DNA from: Halocafeteria seosinensis
Taxonomy: Eukaryota > Sar > Bigyra > Bicosoecida
Length of the DNA stretch: 21,892 nt
Assembly: GCA_001687465.1 (NCBI GenBank)
Contig: LVLI01000486.1
Coordinates: forward strand, 1 to 21,892
Direction: 5' to 3'
In this document: positions 9,121-19,546 of the stretch, in pieces
How positions within the stretch are numbered: position 1 is the stretch's first letter
How the letters are laid out: every line of letters starts with the position of its first letter
Made by a program: the position numbers and the translations under genes
Notes under the pieces: model-generated
What the model was told of the DNA's origin: nothing
Databases searched by the model: none
What the model saw: the letters and a program-made list of their open reading frames with translations, nothing else

Positions 9121-9495
9121 ATTGTATTGCATTTGCATACTTCCAAATTGACCCAATAGTGAGCAAATTGTTAATGTCGATCGAGTACTTCACTTGCACC
9201 GAATTCACTAGATGTCTTGCGCCAAGGTTGCCGATTGTATTACCCCGTGCTTCCAGTTCGATCAACAGCCAATACTTTGCTCCTTGGGATCCAGGCCGAG
9301 TTCCCGTACGGTCCACGTCCTGCTTACATAGTAGTACTCTTGATGATTGGCGGAATGAACGTATCCACTTGTTTTCCACAACCGTGATGGAAGGCTGAAA
9401 TTCACCGACGCGACGTACTTAGTACCCGAGTGCTCTAGTGGAGTGGCGAGCTCATACGGGCCTGCAATTGAGTTCCGAGCGCTCAGCACTAGCAT
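9117..9495 (-). pseudogene. Remnant of a discoidin (F5/8 type C) domain
   Basis: Two overlapping minus-strand frames together resemble a carbohydrate- or lipid-binding discoidin domain. The first starts at an ATG (9495), MLVLSARNSIAGPYELATPL. The second, from about 9320, contains KYWLLIELEA followed by GARHLVNSVQVKYSIDINN and GSIWKYANA. This matches the family pattern of a YLxIDLG strand, a loop ending xTQGR, then V.SY.v.YS.DG..W. A frameshift lies near 9300-9320, where a third frame gives NSAW. Similarity ends at the retrotransposon junction near 9120. No complete gene remains. Confidence 0.5.
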
Positions 9496-9559
9496 GATAG
9501 GGGGTTATTGCTGGAACAATGCATCATGATATTCCAAGTTCTTCGGTTTATGCAAATAG

Positions 9560-10080
9560 CTACTCTCACTCATCGATGCCACACACAATAGGACGGTCTT
9601 TCCACTCTTTTCATGGGGGCGGTTTGATCTGCGGGTACCTCATACTGTACAGATGCTATCAGCTATTTCAAGGTGCCCATTCTCAACTGCCAAAGGGAGA
9701 ATTGCTTTTCCCACCTTCATTCTGAATATTCGCGTCAAGCTGCAAGTCCCCATCTACTAAACGTAGCAGACAAAATAATAGGGTTCCCACTTCGGATCAA
9801 GCGACACAATAGTCATCTAGAGCATTAATTGAAGCCTGAACTCCATCGATGGAAATTCTCCGTTCTGTATCGCGTCTTTAAGTTGATTCACTCCACTCGT
9901 CTGCTGAGTGGAACACTCCGGCTTCCCAAACGCAGTTTGACGATCTTCCTGCTCGGTCGACAAATCCCGTTTTAACGGCTCCATTATTCCCTGTGGATTA
10001 TCATCAGGAAGCAAATCCAAATGCTGACGTACACTCACCAGCTTCAGCTGGTGGAAGTACCTGCATAGTCTCCCTCGAAG
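9560..10080 (-). pseudogene. Remnant of ankyrin repeats
   Basis: Minus-strand frames linked by frameshifts carry ankyrin-like phrases in the right order. They are NQLKDAIQNGEFPS (about 9890-9850), then ASINALDDYC and GTLLFCLLRLVDGDLQLDAN, then AILPLAVENGHLEIADSI (about 9705-9650), then SGKTVLLCVAS (about 9600). Ankyrin repeats follow G.TpL..A...Gh.eiv..Ll..GA. At least two frameshifts and stops at about 9800 and 9640 interrupt it. The 73 codons at 10038-9817 are the longest open piece and start at GTG. The piece lies 3' of the kinase remnant on the same strand, so both may come from one kinase-ankyrin gene. Confidence 0.45.
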
Positions 10081-10168
10081 GTTCCTAACATGACAGTGTG
10101 CCCAAATAGTAATTGTGTGAGAACAAATATGGTAGAATTGTTTAGGGACTTAAACAAAGGACAACAGT

Positions 10169-10555
10169 TCAGGAACCATGAACCCCCCATGTTCCATACG
10201 GTGAGCCCTCTCCTGCGGGAGACAAGGTGTTGTCCTCATGGCCTGCGTCGTACGAGCCGAAATCGCTGACCCAGAGTGTTGGAGAAGCAGCAAGGTCAGG
10301 CATCACTGCAGCAAGTAAAATGTTTTGAGGCTTCAGTTCTGAGTGAATCAGGCCTGCAGAATGCATATTTGAAATGATGCCACTTAAAGCCTTTACTGTA
10401 CCGTCAAGACCGTTGAGAGGTCTCATCTTCGTCGTCCATGTCTGGTCTGCCCACAATAAGTCCTCTTCTGCATACCACAAGGGCACCTCATTCGATAGAA
10501 TAACTGTACTGTAGACATTATTATGTATGTACAGTACCACCGGTAGTCGATACAT
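10169..10555 (-). pseudogene. Protein kinase domain fragment
   Basis: A 128-codon frame starting at an ATG contains the catalytic-loop region GLIHSELKPQNILL and the metal-binding WVSDFGS. The usual HRD is HSE here, so the catalytic Asp is replaced by Glu. A run of six G near 10185 shifts the frame. Reading one base less gives GTWGFMVPE, the activation-segment end that normally reads xxPE, before a stop. The N-lobe with the glycine loop and Lys is not visible and the C-lobe is missing. It is therefore a broken fragment, or a pseudokinase exon if unseen introns restore the rest. Ankyrin-like remnants follow on the same strand. Confidence 0.6.
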
Positions 10556-11402
10556 ACATTATAATGGAGTGTGAGGCAAAAACACGGCAATCACTGGTGA
10601 TACCTTGGACGACTCGCGTTGCCATTCATCGCATCACGTACTGTACACACACGGGTTGAGGGGGTCAATATCTCATACTCAAGTAAGTCAACCGTGCTAA
10701 GTGCTGAAATGCAGCATCAACATTCCCTGGGCTGACTACAGTCGTCCATGGTCAATGACGGCAGATTGGAGAAGTACTTAAAAGCAGCATCTGTGAGCCA
10801 GATACTTCCTTCAATATCGTCACTAGATTTCGATCTATGCCCCTTGGATACTGTAGCGCGTCCATGATAACGAGGGAATTCTTTTCTTAATTTCATCCGC
10901 GCTTCGCCATCCATCCGAGCGAACCACCAGGAAGCACTGCTCCCAGGGGTATGCCCCAATCGACTCAGGTGTACACCTGTCATACGCCACGGACGTCCAT
11001 TAGTTAACTGCGTTCTCAACGCTTATATTGCCGGTATGATGGGAATACCACTCGAGGTAAAGATGCAGGCAACGTCCTTCCAATTCCTCCGCCGGAGTAT
11101 GAGTTCGAGGTGGGGAAAACTCGTGCAGCCATATCCCAGAGACTTTCACACCGGGATCCGCGGAATTAAGGAGCTTAGTGAGTCCCAGAACGTCATGGTG
11201 AGCACGAGAAGAACGTAAAACACGGCTAATATGCTTTGAGAAAGAGGAGAGGCCACCCATAGCACCAGCACAATCCGTAGAATGCCGTATTTATGAGACA
11301 TTACTGCTCGTGGGACAGAAGTCACAGTCCGATAGACTGTCATTTTGCCAGCATAAGCATCCTTGGCTGTATGCTAGAATATCGTGGAATCAACCCTAAA
11401 CT
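10556..11402. other. No recognisable gene
   Basis: Minus-strand frames of 100 codons (11019-10717) and 86 codons (11260-11000) exist but match nothing I know. The first contains GVHLSRLGHTPGSSASWWFA and may be an unassigned exon related to the kinase remnant downstream. Short gtacagt and actgtac motifs recur at the 3' side of this stretch. Confidence 0.3.
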
Positions 11403-11690
11403 GTGATTCAGTCTGTGGAAGTTCACGATTCGACAGTCCAGAATTCTTTTAAAGGGGAGCTGATAATGGCTAGGCTGCCTACAAAGTTTACCAGTCACAG
11501 CGTGAGGATGCTGGATGGATTTCGAGAAGCGTGCAAGACGCAGGTGCTTGTTCCGGTGGAAGCAATTCTGTTGAAACTTGAGAGAGAATCTAACGCACTA
11601 CCATATGGGCCATTGGACTCTTTCTAGACTTGAAAGCATATGATCATGGCGAGACCGATTTACTAGTTTAGTACCTGCATGGTCGAATCA
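11403..11690 (+). mobile_element. Reverse transcriptase scrap with motif A
   Basis: A 75-codon frame reads like the region before the catalytic core of a non-LTR reverse transcriptase: LIMARLPTKFTSH, then LDGFREACKTQ and EAILLKLERES. After a one-base shift near 11618 the next frame reads LFLDLKAYDHGETDLLV and then a stop. LFLDLKAYD is motif A, containing the first catalytic Asp. No motif C (YxDD) follows in a usable frame. The scrap may be the upstream part of the element at 12.6-15.7 kb or an unrelated fragment. Confidence 0.55.
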
Positions 11691-11754
11691 TCTTCATGAC
11701 GCATTCCACTTTCACGAAATACATATATGTAATCCCAAAGATTATCGTGTGAAA

Positions 11755-11836
11755 ATCACCATTTCTGGAATTTTTCAAGGGCAAATCCACATTTCTGGAA
11801 TTTTGGTTTCAGGGATCAACATTTCAGAAAATTTTT
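11755..11836. repeat. Three imperfect 30-base tandem repeats
   Basis: The phrase atcMacatttctggaatttt occurs at 11755, 11785 and 11815, the last copy with a few changes. The regular 30-base spacing and AT-rich core stand out in a stretch with no gene. The function is unknown. Confidence 0.7.
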
Positions 11837-12580
11837 CATCCCAATAATCACTCGCTGTAGGTACAATTACAAGTATGTCGTACACACACTCACGAACTCG
11901 CATGGAAGTAAGCTATGCGAAAGAAGGCGTGTTTGGCAACCCAAGTACCTCATCGCATTCATGTTGCCAGCAGTGGTGGTCTGTGGTCTGGACTGTAAGT
12001 TCTTCTACGTTTGTAGTCCCGCCAAACGATCTACGGAGTTTCGAGTGCCGCAGAGACTCACTACACATCCTCACAAGTGTAATTATACAATATACGACGG
12101 TCCTCCAGGTATTGTGTGTAGACCTGTAGAAGTATTCAGTTTAACCATTTGTGCCAAATCGTGATTGACCCACAAAACATCGGCGACATTGCCTTTGGAG
12201 ATGCTGTTCTAGCGGAACAGCCTCCGAGGTAGACAAAACGCAATTGGAAAAAAGAAAAAAAAGCAAACACAACATGTCCATAAGTGCACGATGATCCCAT
12301 GCACATTTTCACAAGGTTCGCCGTTGTCCTCAAATTAAGCCAGAGGACTTGTCAAACCATGGTGCACTCGAGAGGGGGAACGTCAGCAACGTTTGGATCC
12401 GGACCCTTACACATACATAACAAAGCGAACACCAACTGCTTTTCACCATGTGAACCAGGATTTCTGTGTCAGATTGGTTTTATCGGTGGTGGCGCTCCTG
12501 TATTCATCTATGTTCCTATCTGTCCGGTACGTCGCCTGAGCAAAGAAAGGCGGTGCTGTGGAGTTATTTTGCTCTGAGGA
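11837..12580. other. No recognisable gene
   Basis: Only short overlapping frames on both strands. A plus-strand frame at 12284-12577 contains several Cys (CFSPCEPGFLC) but no family I recognise. A purine run with a core of aaaaaagaaaaaaaagcaaa lies at about 12246-12267. Confidence 0.3.
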
Positions 12581-12921
12581 AGAGCGAGCATACATCCACA
12601 ACATGAGGACAGGTACCGAAAATGAAGATGGTATGTTCAGCGTGTGATAAATACCGGGGTACAAGTTTATTGTCTATGTTGGTTTGAGCTGCTTTATGCA
12701 TTACTGGGTATAGACGCTCAGGAGATGGGCACGGAAAAGAATCCACTGAGCATTCCGGTGACCAGGTGTACAACACAGAAGGACACTGAAATGGGTATTA
12801 TAAGAACAATAAGGGAATATTTAACAAGTTTGAGGCTGACGGTAACAGATACCAGAGATGACGTCTTGACTGGGCAACCAACCAAAATATATGATATGCT
12901 GTCTCCTAACAAGCCCAAGAT

Positions 12922-13990
12922 TTGGTTCATTCACAGTGGGGAAGAAAGAACTTACAACGAGACAAAATTCATCGGATGCTGAAGAATGGTGGCTGGACTT
13001 TAAACCCTCACCACTATGGGTTGCGAAAAGCCAATAAAATCGCAAAACTGTTGATGGGAAAAAGTACAAATGAACAATTACAACTACAGGAATGGGAAAA
13101 CCAGATGTTATATATAAACAGAGTGTTGATGCAAGACATTAGATGTAACCGAGTGGTGGCGTATACGCTCGGCTATGATTCAAACAAATGGGATGAAGCA
13201 GGTGAAGCTGTTACACCGTGTCTAGGAATTACAACGACAGTTAAAGAGAACATGTGGAGAATTATTCCAGTAATATTTCGATATGGAATGAAAGGAGTAC
13301 TGGTATCTTCTCAAGATCTGTTGCCGGAAGCAAAGCAGCAACCAGCGGAAACGATCGTATCGTACTTTGTACTGAATCAACAAACAGCATCAGGAAGACG
13401 GTGGGTGTACATTTCAAAAGAAAGATGGAAGGTAGACACACCGATACTATGTCAAGAACCGTTTCGGAGATGGATGAAGAGATCGAAGATATTGGTTGAA
13501 CACCATTCACAAACAGTTAATCTTGAAGGCGACCGTAAACAATACTATGTATATACGGATGGTTCTCTTACGGTGGAAGGCAATTATGTGAGAATTGGAG
13601 CTGCTGCAATAATCATGACGGATGAAGATAAATTATGTGGAATATTTGCAACACGCGTTGGCCACTCTAGATCCCGGAACTGGGATTTATGCCGGGAACA
13701 GTAAAACCGGAAGCGATTGGAGCTGCTCTGGGAACGTGGGTAGTATGCTCAATATAAGGGAAGTTGCACGCTACACGTTGATAACATGGCGGTGGTGAAT
13801 GCCCTAAAGCAGCACAGAAGTTTAGTAGAATATGACACGCATGCGGGAACTCTTTTAAGGAAATTAAATAAGAACGGATTTATCCAACAAACGAGATGAG
13901 TGAAGAGTCACCAGGTAACCACACAGGACAGACACGTGGGGGAATTTGCTCGCAGATGAAGTGGCAGATGCGGCACGTAGAGGAGCGAAC
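12922..13990 (+). pseudogene. RNase H domain of the retroelement
   Basis: All catalytic acids can be placed. The Asp of YVYTDGS is at 13558-13560. The Glu of KPEAIGAALGTWVV is at 13710-13712. The Asp of TLHVDNMAVVNAL is at 13780-13782. The Asp of NLLADEVADAARRGA is at 13955-13957. They lie in four different frames, with shifts near 13670-13700, 13745 and 13943. A TGA at 13898 replaces the Trp of the expected WVKSH motif. The conserved spacing identifies the fold; the breaks show it is inactive. The 260-codon frame at 12922-13704 covers the linker and the first strand of the domain. Confidence 0.7.
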
Positions 13991-14289
13991 ATTATGGGAA
14001 GATACGTGAGACTCCCAATGACACCACATGACACACTAATGGTACTCCCTATGCACACTCAAAGTTCACGGAAGCTGATAGAATCTTGGAATGAAGTTCT
14101 GCACTTTCTGCGTAGCGCTGTGGCACAACCAGAGTTCATGGGACACGGTATTGGCCCAGGACTGTTACTAAAGAACGTTTCGAATCAACAACATGGTGCT
14201 AAGCTGAATGTGGTCTGCAACATGCCTTTAGATGAACAGTATTTGACTGGAATAAGAGTACGCCTGAAATCACATATGGAACAGTATCC

Positions 14290-14472
14290 ATGCAAACCCG
14301 GGTGACACGGAAGGATATCTATGGTAATGATCTCAACTGTCCGGTGTGCACGTATATAACGCCCGCGATTTTTTTTACGTATAAGGTGGAACATGATACG
14401 GCCTGGGCACTGTGGAAACATTTTCTTTTCAGATGTCCGCATCCATCGAATAGTAAAGAGGCAAGTGAGTAA
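14290..14472 (+). pseudogene. Zinc-knuckle segment following RNase H
   Basis: The frame reads NDLNCPVCTYI, a 25-residue spacer, then WALWKHFLFRCPH. This C-x2-C...H-x4-C pattern is the usual nucleic-acid-binding knuckle near the end of many non-LTR polyproteins. It follows the RNase H frame directly after one frame change and stops at a TAA. Confidence 0.55.
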
Positions 14473-15279
14473 AATGAATGCAAATATCAAAAAGGATATC
14501 GAATTGCGGACGATAAAGACGTATTCGGATAAAGTGATCATGGATAAATGGGCTGATAAGAAGCACAACCCACATAAGAAGTGCACTTGCAAGTTCTGTT
14601 CTGTGACGAGTCATATTGGATACACCCGCACCTATAGGTCTTAATCAGGAAGGACATAGAAGGAAGGAAGTGATAGCAGTGTACCTGCTCAAGCGACAAA
14701 ACCCAAATAATTATCAAAAATGGAAGCAAGAACTTGGACTGGCGGGTATCCACATGCATCCGCAAGTATACAACATGATTGTTACATTATTGAGAAAGCG
14801 GTTTTCGGATGAAATGGTGAATGAAGAATTTCTATATTGCAGAACTTGACCCCACTGTTACTGGGCCGTCATTCTGGATGAAACCGACATCAGCAGCTGC
14901 TTTTGAGAGTGGACGTGGAACTGGTGTAGTAGCATGGAAGCCGCTATTTGCAGTGGCATTTCCGAAATGTTGGTGGAACGAGCTAATGGTCAATGGGGGA
15001 AAGCTGTGAACATATAACAAGGCTACCAGAAGCAGTGATTGTGTACTTAAAAACGAGACCAAAATCAGAAATCCAGGACTTGCGAAAGTTGTGGTGGCAG
15101 GCTATGTTAGAGTTGCCAACACGAGTCTGGGAAAAGGAGATAATTTCGTTCGGTTTGTGGTTACCCGCTGAAAACAGTGAGTTGGTGAGTGGTGTGCCGT
15201 ATTTGTACCAGTTAAAGACGGTAGTTGGAGAACGCTAGGAGGGAAGGTAGACCGAGACGTACCAAATATACATTTTTGG

Positions 15280-15681
15280 ATGGGTGGCTCGATAGAAGAT
15301 GTGTTACATTGGTACCACGGACAATTAGGGAAGTATGAAACCATGGAAGAGAATCAGAGACTCTTTTGTCGAATGGCTGACCAATCGGAAAATGTTTTAA
15401 AACGGAGCCTGTACGAATTCAATCAACAACATGAAATCACTCGGCAAGTTCTGTGGGATAGGCAACATATGCGCGAATTCGAACGAGTTAGAAGAAAGGT
15501 CAGACCCTATGTGGAATTAAAAAGGGAAGAAAAGGCTCTTACCGAGAGATACTCAGCAGAAATAGGAAAGCTATCGCAATGGGTCGGAAGATGGAGGCAT
15601 TGTTGGAGCTATAGTTGTAGCAAAGAGCATACTAAAAAGCGGAAAGAACTTGGGCACTGTGGCTACTGCGTGTACCCATGA
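15280..15681 (+). pseudogene. Coiled-coil-like C-terminal frame of the retroelement
   Basis: 133 codons rich in Glu, Arg, Lys and Gln (for example RQHMREFERVRRKVRPYVEL), with heptad-like spacing. It has no known family. Same-strand frames at 14616-14849 and 14993-15238 connect it back to the zinc knuckle, so I treat it as the tail of the same polyprotein. It could also be a separate inserted gene piece. Confidence 0.35.
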
Positions 15682-16487
15682 TAAAAAGCGAGTACATAGA
15701 GACCAGCGGGAACCAAGTTTAATAACGATCACTGCAGCGACCCGTAATAAGGCTGCAAATCATGCTATGCGGTTCAGCCGCGTAGATAGATGTAGCTAGA
15801 TAGAGGTGTATACACCTCGTCCCATGCAGTTTAGTTACATCGGACGTAAGTTTTCACAACCCCTGCCGGATACAATACACACGAACCCTGTCTGGATTTA
15901 TATCATTACTATGAAGCAAATTCTAGCTGTTTTGACATATGGCACAGACTGGTTTGTCATTAAAAAAAAAGACTGGACGGATGATGATGACGATGATACG
16001 TGCCTTGCGAACCTGGGTGCCTACATACCAAGGAATTGTCCATGGACAGTTGTGTACTTGTCCGCAGCAGCAGCATATTTATTAAGCGTCAAACAGTGGG
16101 TAACTTTGAACCTCACTGTATTCGGTTACTTGGATATATCCTACGTTTCTGCATCCACATGACGATGTATATGCATAGAGGTCCTTGTAAGACTGTCCGA
16201 GGATTGCGAGACGGGAGACTGTGCGTTTCGCCACCCACGCCACAGCCTGATTACATTGCATTTGCAGCACTCTGGATGTCTACGAGGACGTCGCCGCAGA
16301 CGGCTGATATGAGAGAAATGACGACTCCTGCGTTCTTTTGAAAAAGTGAATGAGCTGAAATGTTGAATTGTCCAGTCATGTACTGTGGTACCCTGCAGTG
16401 CCCTGAGGGCCTGCACCCATGGTATCAGGTCCTCCCCTGGTTCTCAGCTCCAAATTTAGCGCTTATATTGGGCTCTCACGCACGCAA
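15682..16487. other. No recognisable gene
   Basis: A 118-codon plus-strand frame (15806-16162) has a GAT repeat and no recognisable domain. A perfect 16-base palindrome lies at 15803-15818. The region separates the retroelement from the third GLUG gene and would hold that gene's 3' flank. Confidence 0.3.
15803..15818. repeat. Perfect 16-base palindrome
   Basis: The sequence gaggtgtatacacctc equals its own reverse complement. It sits about 120 bases after the last retroelement frame and could mark an element end or a protein-binding site. Nothing else supports a function. Confidence 0.6.
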
Positions 16488-17962
16488 CTACCCATTTTCT
16501 CTACCGAGTGAACCTGACTTTTGCTGTTTACAGTTGACTGCTCTTTCCGCTCTCTGCGCAGGTAAAATTCGCCTGGTGCTCGTGAAGCCCGAAAACGTAG
16601 ATGCCGGGTGAATAGCACTGGCGTTGGTGGAAGGAGATGGTCTTGCCGAGTGCGTCGAAGAAGGATTCGACGATCGATCCGGGTTTGCCGCCAACTCTTC
16701 CAGCTGCCACCTAAGTACGGGGAGCTGACCCGTGCGATTTATGGCCCAAACTTCGGCGGACCACTCGCGAATGCCATGATGGTGGTACAACTCGCCTTGA
16801 ATAGCAGACACATGGTCGGAATTCCCTTCAGCGAGTGTAATTGCGTCGCCGTTTTCTCCAGCTATAGGTGCTGGGTAGACCGAATATCTTACCTCTACTC
16901 GTTTGTTGTTGTCAAGGATAGTACCGAATATCCCTCCACTTCTATTAACGCCCACTCTTCCTCCAAAGTACGAACTCAAGATAGAGATATGGCCACCATC
17001 ACGCCCCGTTTTCTTTCCACAGATGCCTCCGGAATGCTTCCCAAGGATATCCCCCTTCGCGTAGCAATTCGTAACGTTGACAAACCCGTCATGTATGGCA
17101 ACATTGTGACCAGTTATACCTCCACTCCAACGCCCGCCTATATTACCCAAGGAAAAACATTCACGGATGACTACACTTCCCGATCCTTGACCAGGTTCAG
17201 CACCCACGATTCCGCCCCCTTTCTCATGAGCATCGATATCTCCCTCGGAAAAGCTCTTGCTAATGTAGACTTGGCCACTGTTCATCGCTGCCTGTTTCCC
17301 ACAAATTCCACAGAAGCAATCGAACCGGACGAATGGCAGTACATGATTTCCACTATTCCGTGATTAGAACCACTGTTCAACCCAGTAATGCCCCCACCAT
17401 TACGTCCAATACGACCGTTCGAAAAGCAGTTAACAAGTTTAGCCCTTCCACCGGTACCGCAGCTTCTGCCGCATATTCCACCACCTCGGATTCCTATTGT
17501 TCCGGTTGAACTACAGGAACGGACGATGGCATATTGTTGACTACGGCGTATCACAAACCCAGCATGCTCCATTGTTTCTCCGTTCTTCATACGTACGTTT
17601 CTTACTACAGGAATGTCTTGATCCCCATCAATGGCAGTTGAGTTGATTTCAAACAGTCCTCTGAACTCACTTACACTGCGGAGATCGATTTCGTTGTCGT
17701 TTCCTTCAAAGATCTCGGCAGACTGCAGTGTTATAAAGGTGTTTCTGTCATAGCCGGAGTCTACCCACTTCACAGGACATGTCAAATTAAAGATTCGGTA
17801 CTGCGCACTATAGAGAATGCAGGGCTCCTTGCCTGAAATGACGGAGCTCCTCAGGTCAGTGCCAGTCTGTCCCTTACTCAGCGGCACACTCAGCAAGATG
17901 CAGAGAACCGATACTGTTGGAGCCATGAAAGGCATACTTTGTGACCTAGACGTCGGTGCCAT
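16488..17962 (-). pseudogene. Third GLUG-repeat surface protein, frameshifted
   Basis: A divergent paralogue of the genes at 477-3391 and 4876-7122. It begins at a good ATG with a clear signal peptide (MAPTVSVLCILLSVPLSKG) directly followed by TDLRSSVISGKEPC, matching VDLRPAILNGDESC, so it lacks the long N-terminal extension of the other two. Eight GLUG-like units occur in the same order and spacing. In the third (CHSSGSIA) about 10 bases are missing near 17302, and the frame breaks and resumes as CGICGKQAAMNSGQVYIS. The closing segment WSAEVW...LPVLRWQ, a short Ser/Pro-rich tail and LPAQRAERAVN follow, then 14 extra residues. The loss is longer than a typical base-calling error, so it is probably a recent pseudogene; a short repeat-skipping intron is a weaker alternative. 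Confidence 0.72.
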
Positions 17963-19546
17963 AAAAACCAGGAGAAAATATAGGAGTTCCGAAAAGGCGC
18001 TTGGTTTCGTTCTTGGCCAGGTGCTGCAGACGGTACACTCTGCGTTAAAAGGCCTTCCACAGGGATCCTAGAAAAGCGTAGCGGTGATACTCGAGAACTG
18101 TCCTACTCCAAGCACTATCTTCATTACGTTCCAGGTCGTGAATAAGCCGCGCTGAACCCCGGTGCGTTGCTTCCCTCGTGAATCTTCAGTACTACCCACC
18201 CCCGTGGGTTGGAATACCACTGTACTGTAGACGGCGCGCCGGTCGGTCGTAGATAGATTTGTTAGATCTGACTGTATCGATACATTGTTCATGACTTCCA
18301 TCTTGTTATTCGACCCGAAAAACGCCATAGAAGTTGCTGATTTTACGGACGGCGCTTTGGACCGGGCTCCGCCCGGATGCTTCCAGAACTGAACTGGCTA
18401 CTCTGATAAGAACAGAGACTACTATCATTCGGCGCGAATTTAACTCGAAAGCTTCTTGGCCAGTAAACAGCTCCCATCTGTAGATCCTTGTGGAAGAGTC
18501 TGTGGTCTGCTCACAGACACTCCCAGGCGAGTATCCATGGACGGAAGGCCAACGGAGACTTGCTGAAAGGAAACACTGCCTATCAGCACTTCATGTACAC
18601 GAAACGTTCCTGGACTGCTCCAATAATCAGAGAGTTAGCGCCAGAGAGCAACGTGGAGGTCCGGCATTCCCAGAACCCGCTCTTACGCCACATTATGGTT
18701 CCTCACACATTACACGTATGAAACCCCGAGTCACATACATGTATACGAAGTAAATGGATTCAATAGAGTCAGCATATACCCATGTGTATATCCAATTTAG
18801 CGTTTCATGTGATTGTGCCGTCACGTGTGAGCCACTAACATACATTCAGTACAGTAGTAGGCTACTGTATTAGCATTGTATTTTCACGAAAATCATGTGT
18901 TGATTTTCTAGCTCCATTCTATAGGTATCACATGTTTCCCGCGTGTAGTGGTCAGTGAGTGTCACTGAGTGGTGGAGAGGGAACTCCACTCCAAGGTCCT
19001 CCAAAGTGGGCAGCCAAAAGCGGACACACATGAGCAAAAGCGCACCAACCCACCCTCAAAAGCGTGCGTTGCAGCTTCACAAATGCAGAAATCCGCAAAA
19101 GGGCGCACCTTCTTTGGCAAGCTCTTATTTCACCATTCCTGCTCGGAATTGTATATTTCTTGTTTTGAATGATAGTAAAACAGTAAACGTGCTATATTGA
19201 CTATATCTCTCTTTTTCAATGCAGCCGAAAGCGACGGAATATGCCAACAAAGTCACCCGCCAAAGCGCACCCAGCTCAGGAAAATCGCCCCATGTTGTTC
19301 GTGGCTATATCTCGATATTGGATGGACGTATCCAGATTCCAAGACTAGATTTGGAATCCTTATTAAAATGCGGTTCAGAAATGATGGCGAATGTTACATG
19401 AAGTGACCTAGGGATGGAAATACAATTTTACCCGTGGGTAAAATATATTTTTGCCGATCTGGGCGATTTGTCCCGCGCACAGATAATCCGATGGTTAGTT
19501 TACCTTAGCCCGCAGTCATTTCTTATCACTCTCTGATTTTGTGCAG
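17963..19546. other. Mostly unassigned spacer
   Basis: Just upstream of 17962 should lie the promoter of the third GLUG gene. Minus- and plus-strand frames of 77-87 codons (for example 18328-18068) match nothing known. A small hairpin (ccgggc, loop tcc, gcccgg) lies at 18362-18376, and another (acagtag, loop tagg, ctactgt) at about 18850. Upstream exons of the Cys-rich gene at 19547 must lie in here or further away, but I could not identify them. Confidence 0.3.

Larger units (their letters stand above)
12580..15681 (+). mobile_element. Decayed non-LTR retrotransposon C-terminal part with RNase H
   Basis: A chain of plus-strand frames, A-rich compared with its surroundings and broken at least six times, reads as one retrotransposon polyprotein C-terminus. 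In order it has a linker of about 280 residues (12644-13500), an RNase H domain (13540-13990), a CPVC...H...C zinc knuckle (about 14338-14440), and about 400 more codons of basic and coiled-coil-like sequence to 15681. The reverse transcriptase core is not visible directly upstream. Stops and shifts are scattered, so the element is dead. An independent RNase H gene is unlikely because the domain is flanked on both sides by continuous same-strand frames. Confidence 0.65.

Noticed and set aside
11755-11836. A CRISPR array.
   Set aside because: Only three diverged copies with very short spacing, in a eukaryotic setting and without cas genes.
8815-13900. In-frame TGA and TAG in conserved places, suggesting a variant genetic code.
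   Set aside because: Both kinds of stop occur only inside retroelement remnants that also carry many frameshifts; the GLUG genes end normally at TGA. Decay explains them.
16608-17363. A 251-codon plus-strand frame.
   Set aside because: It is antisense to the third GLUG gene, whose repeats are clearly conserved on the minus strand.
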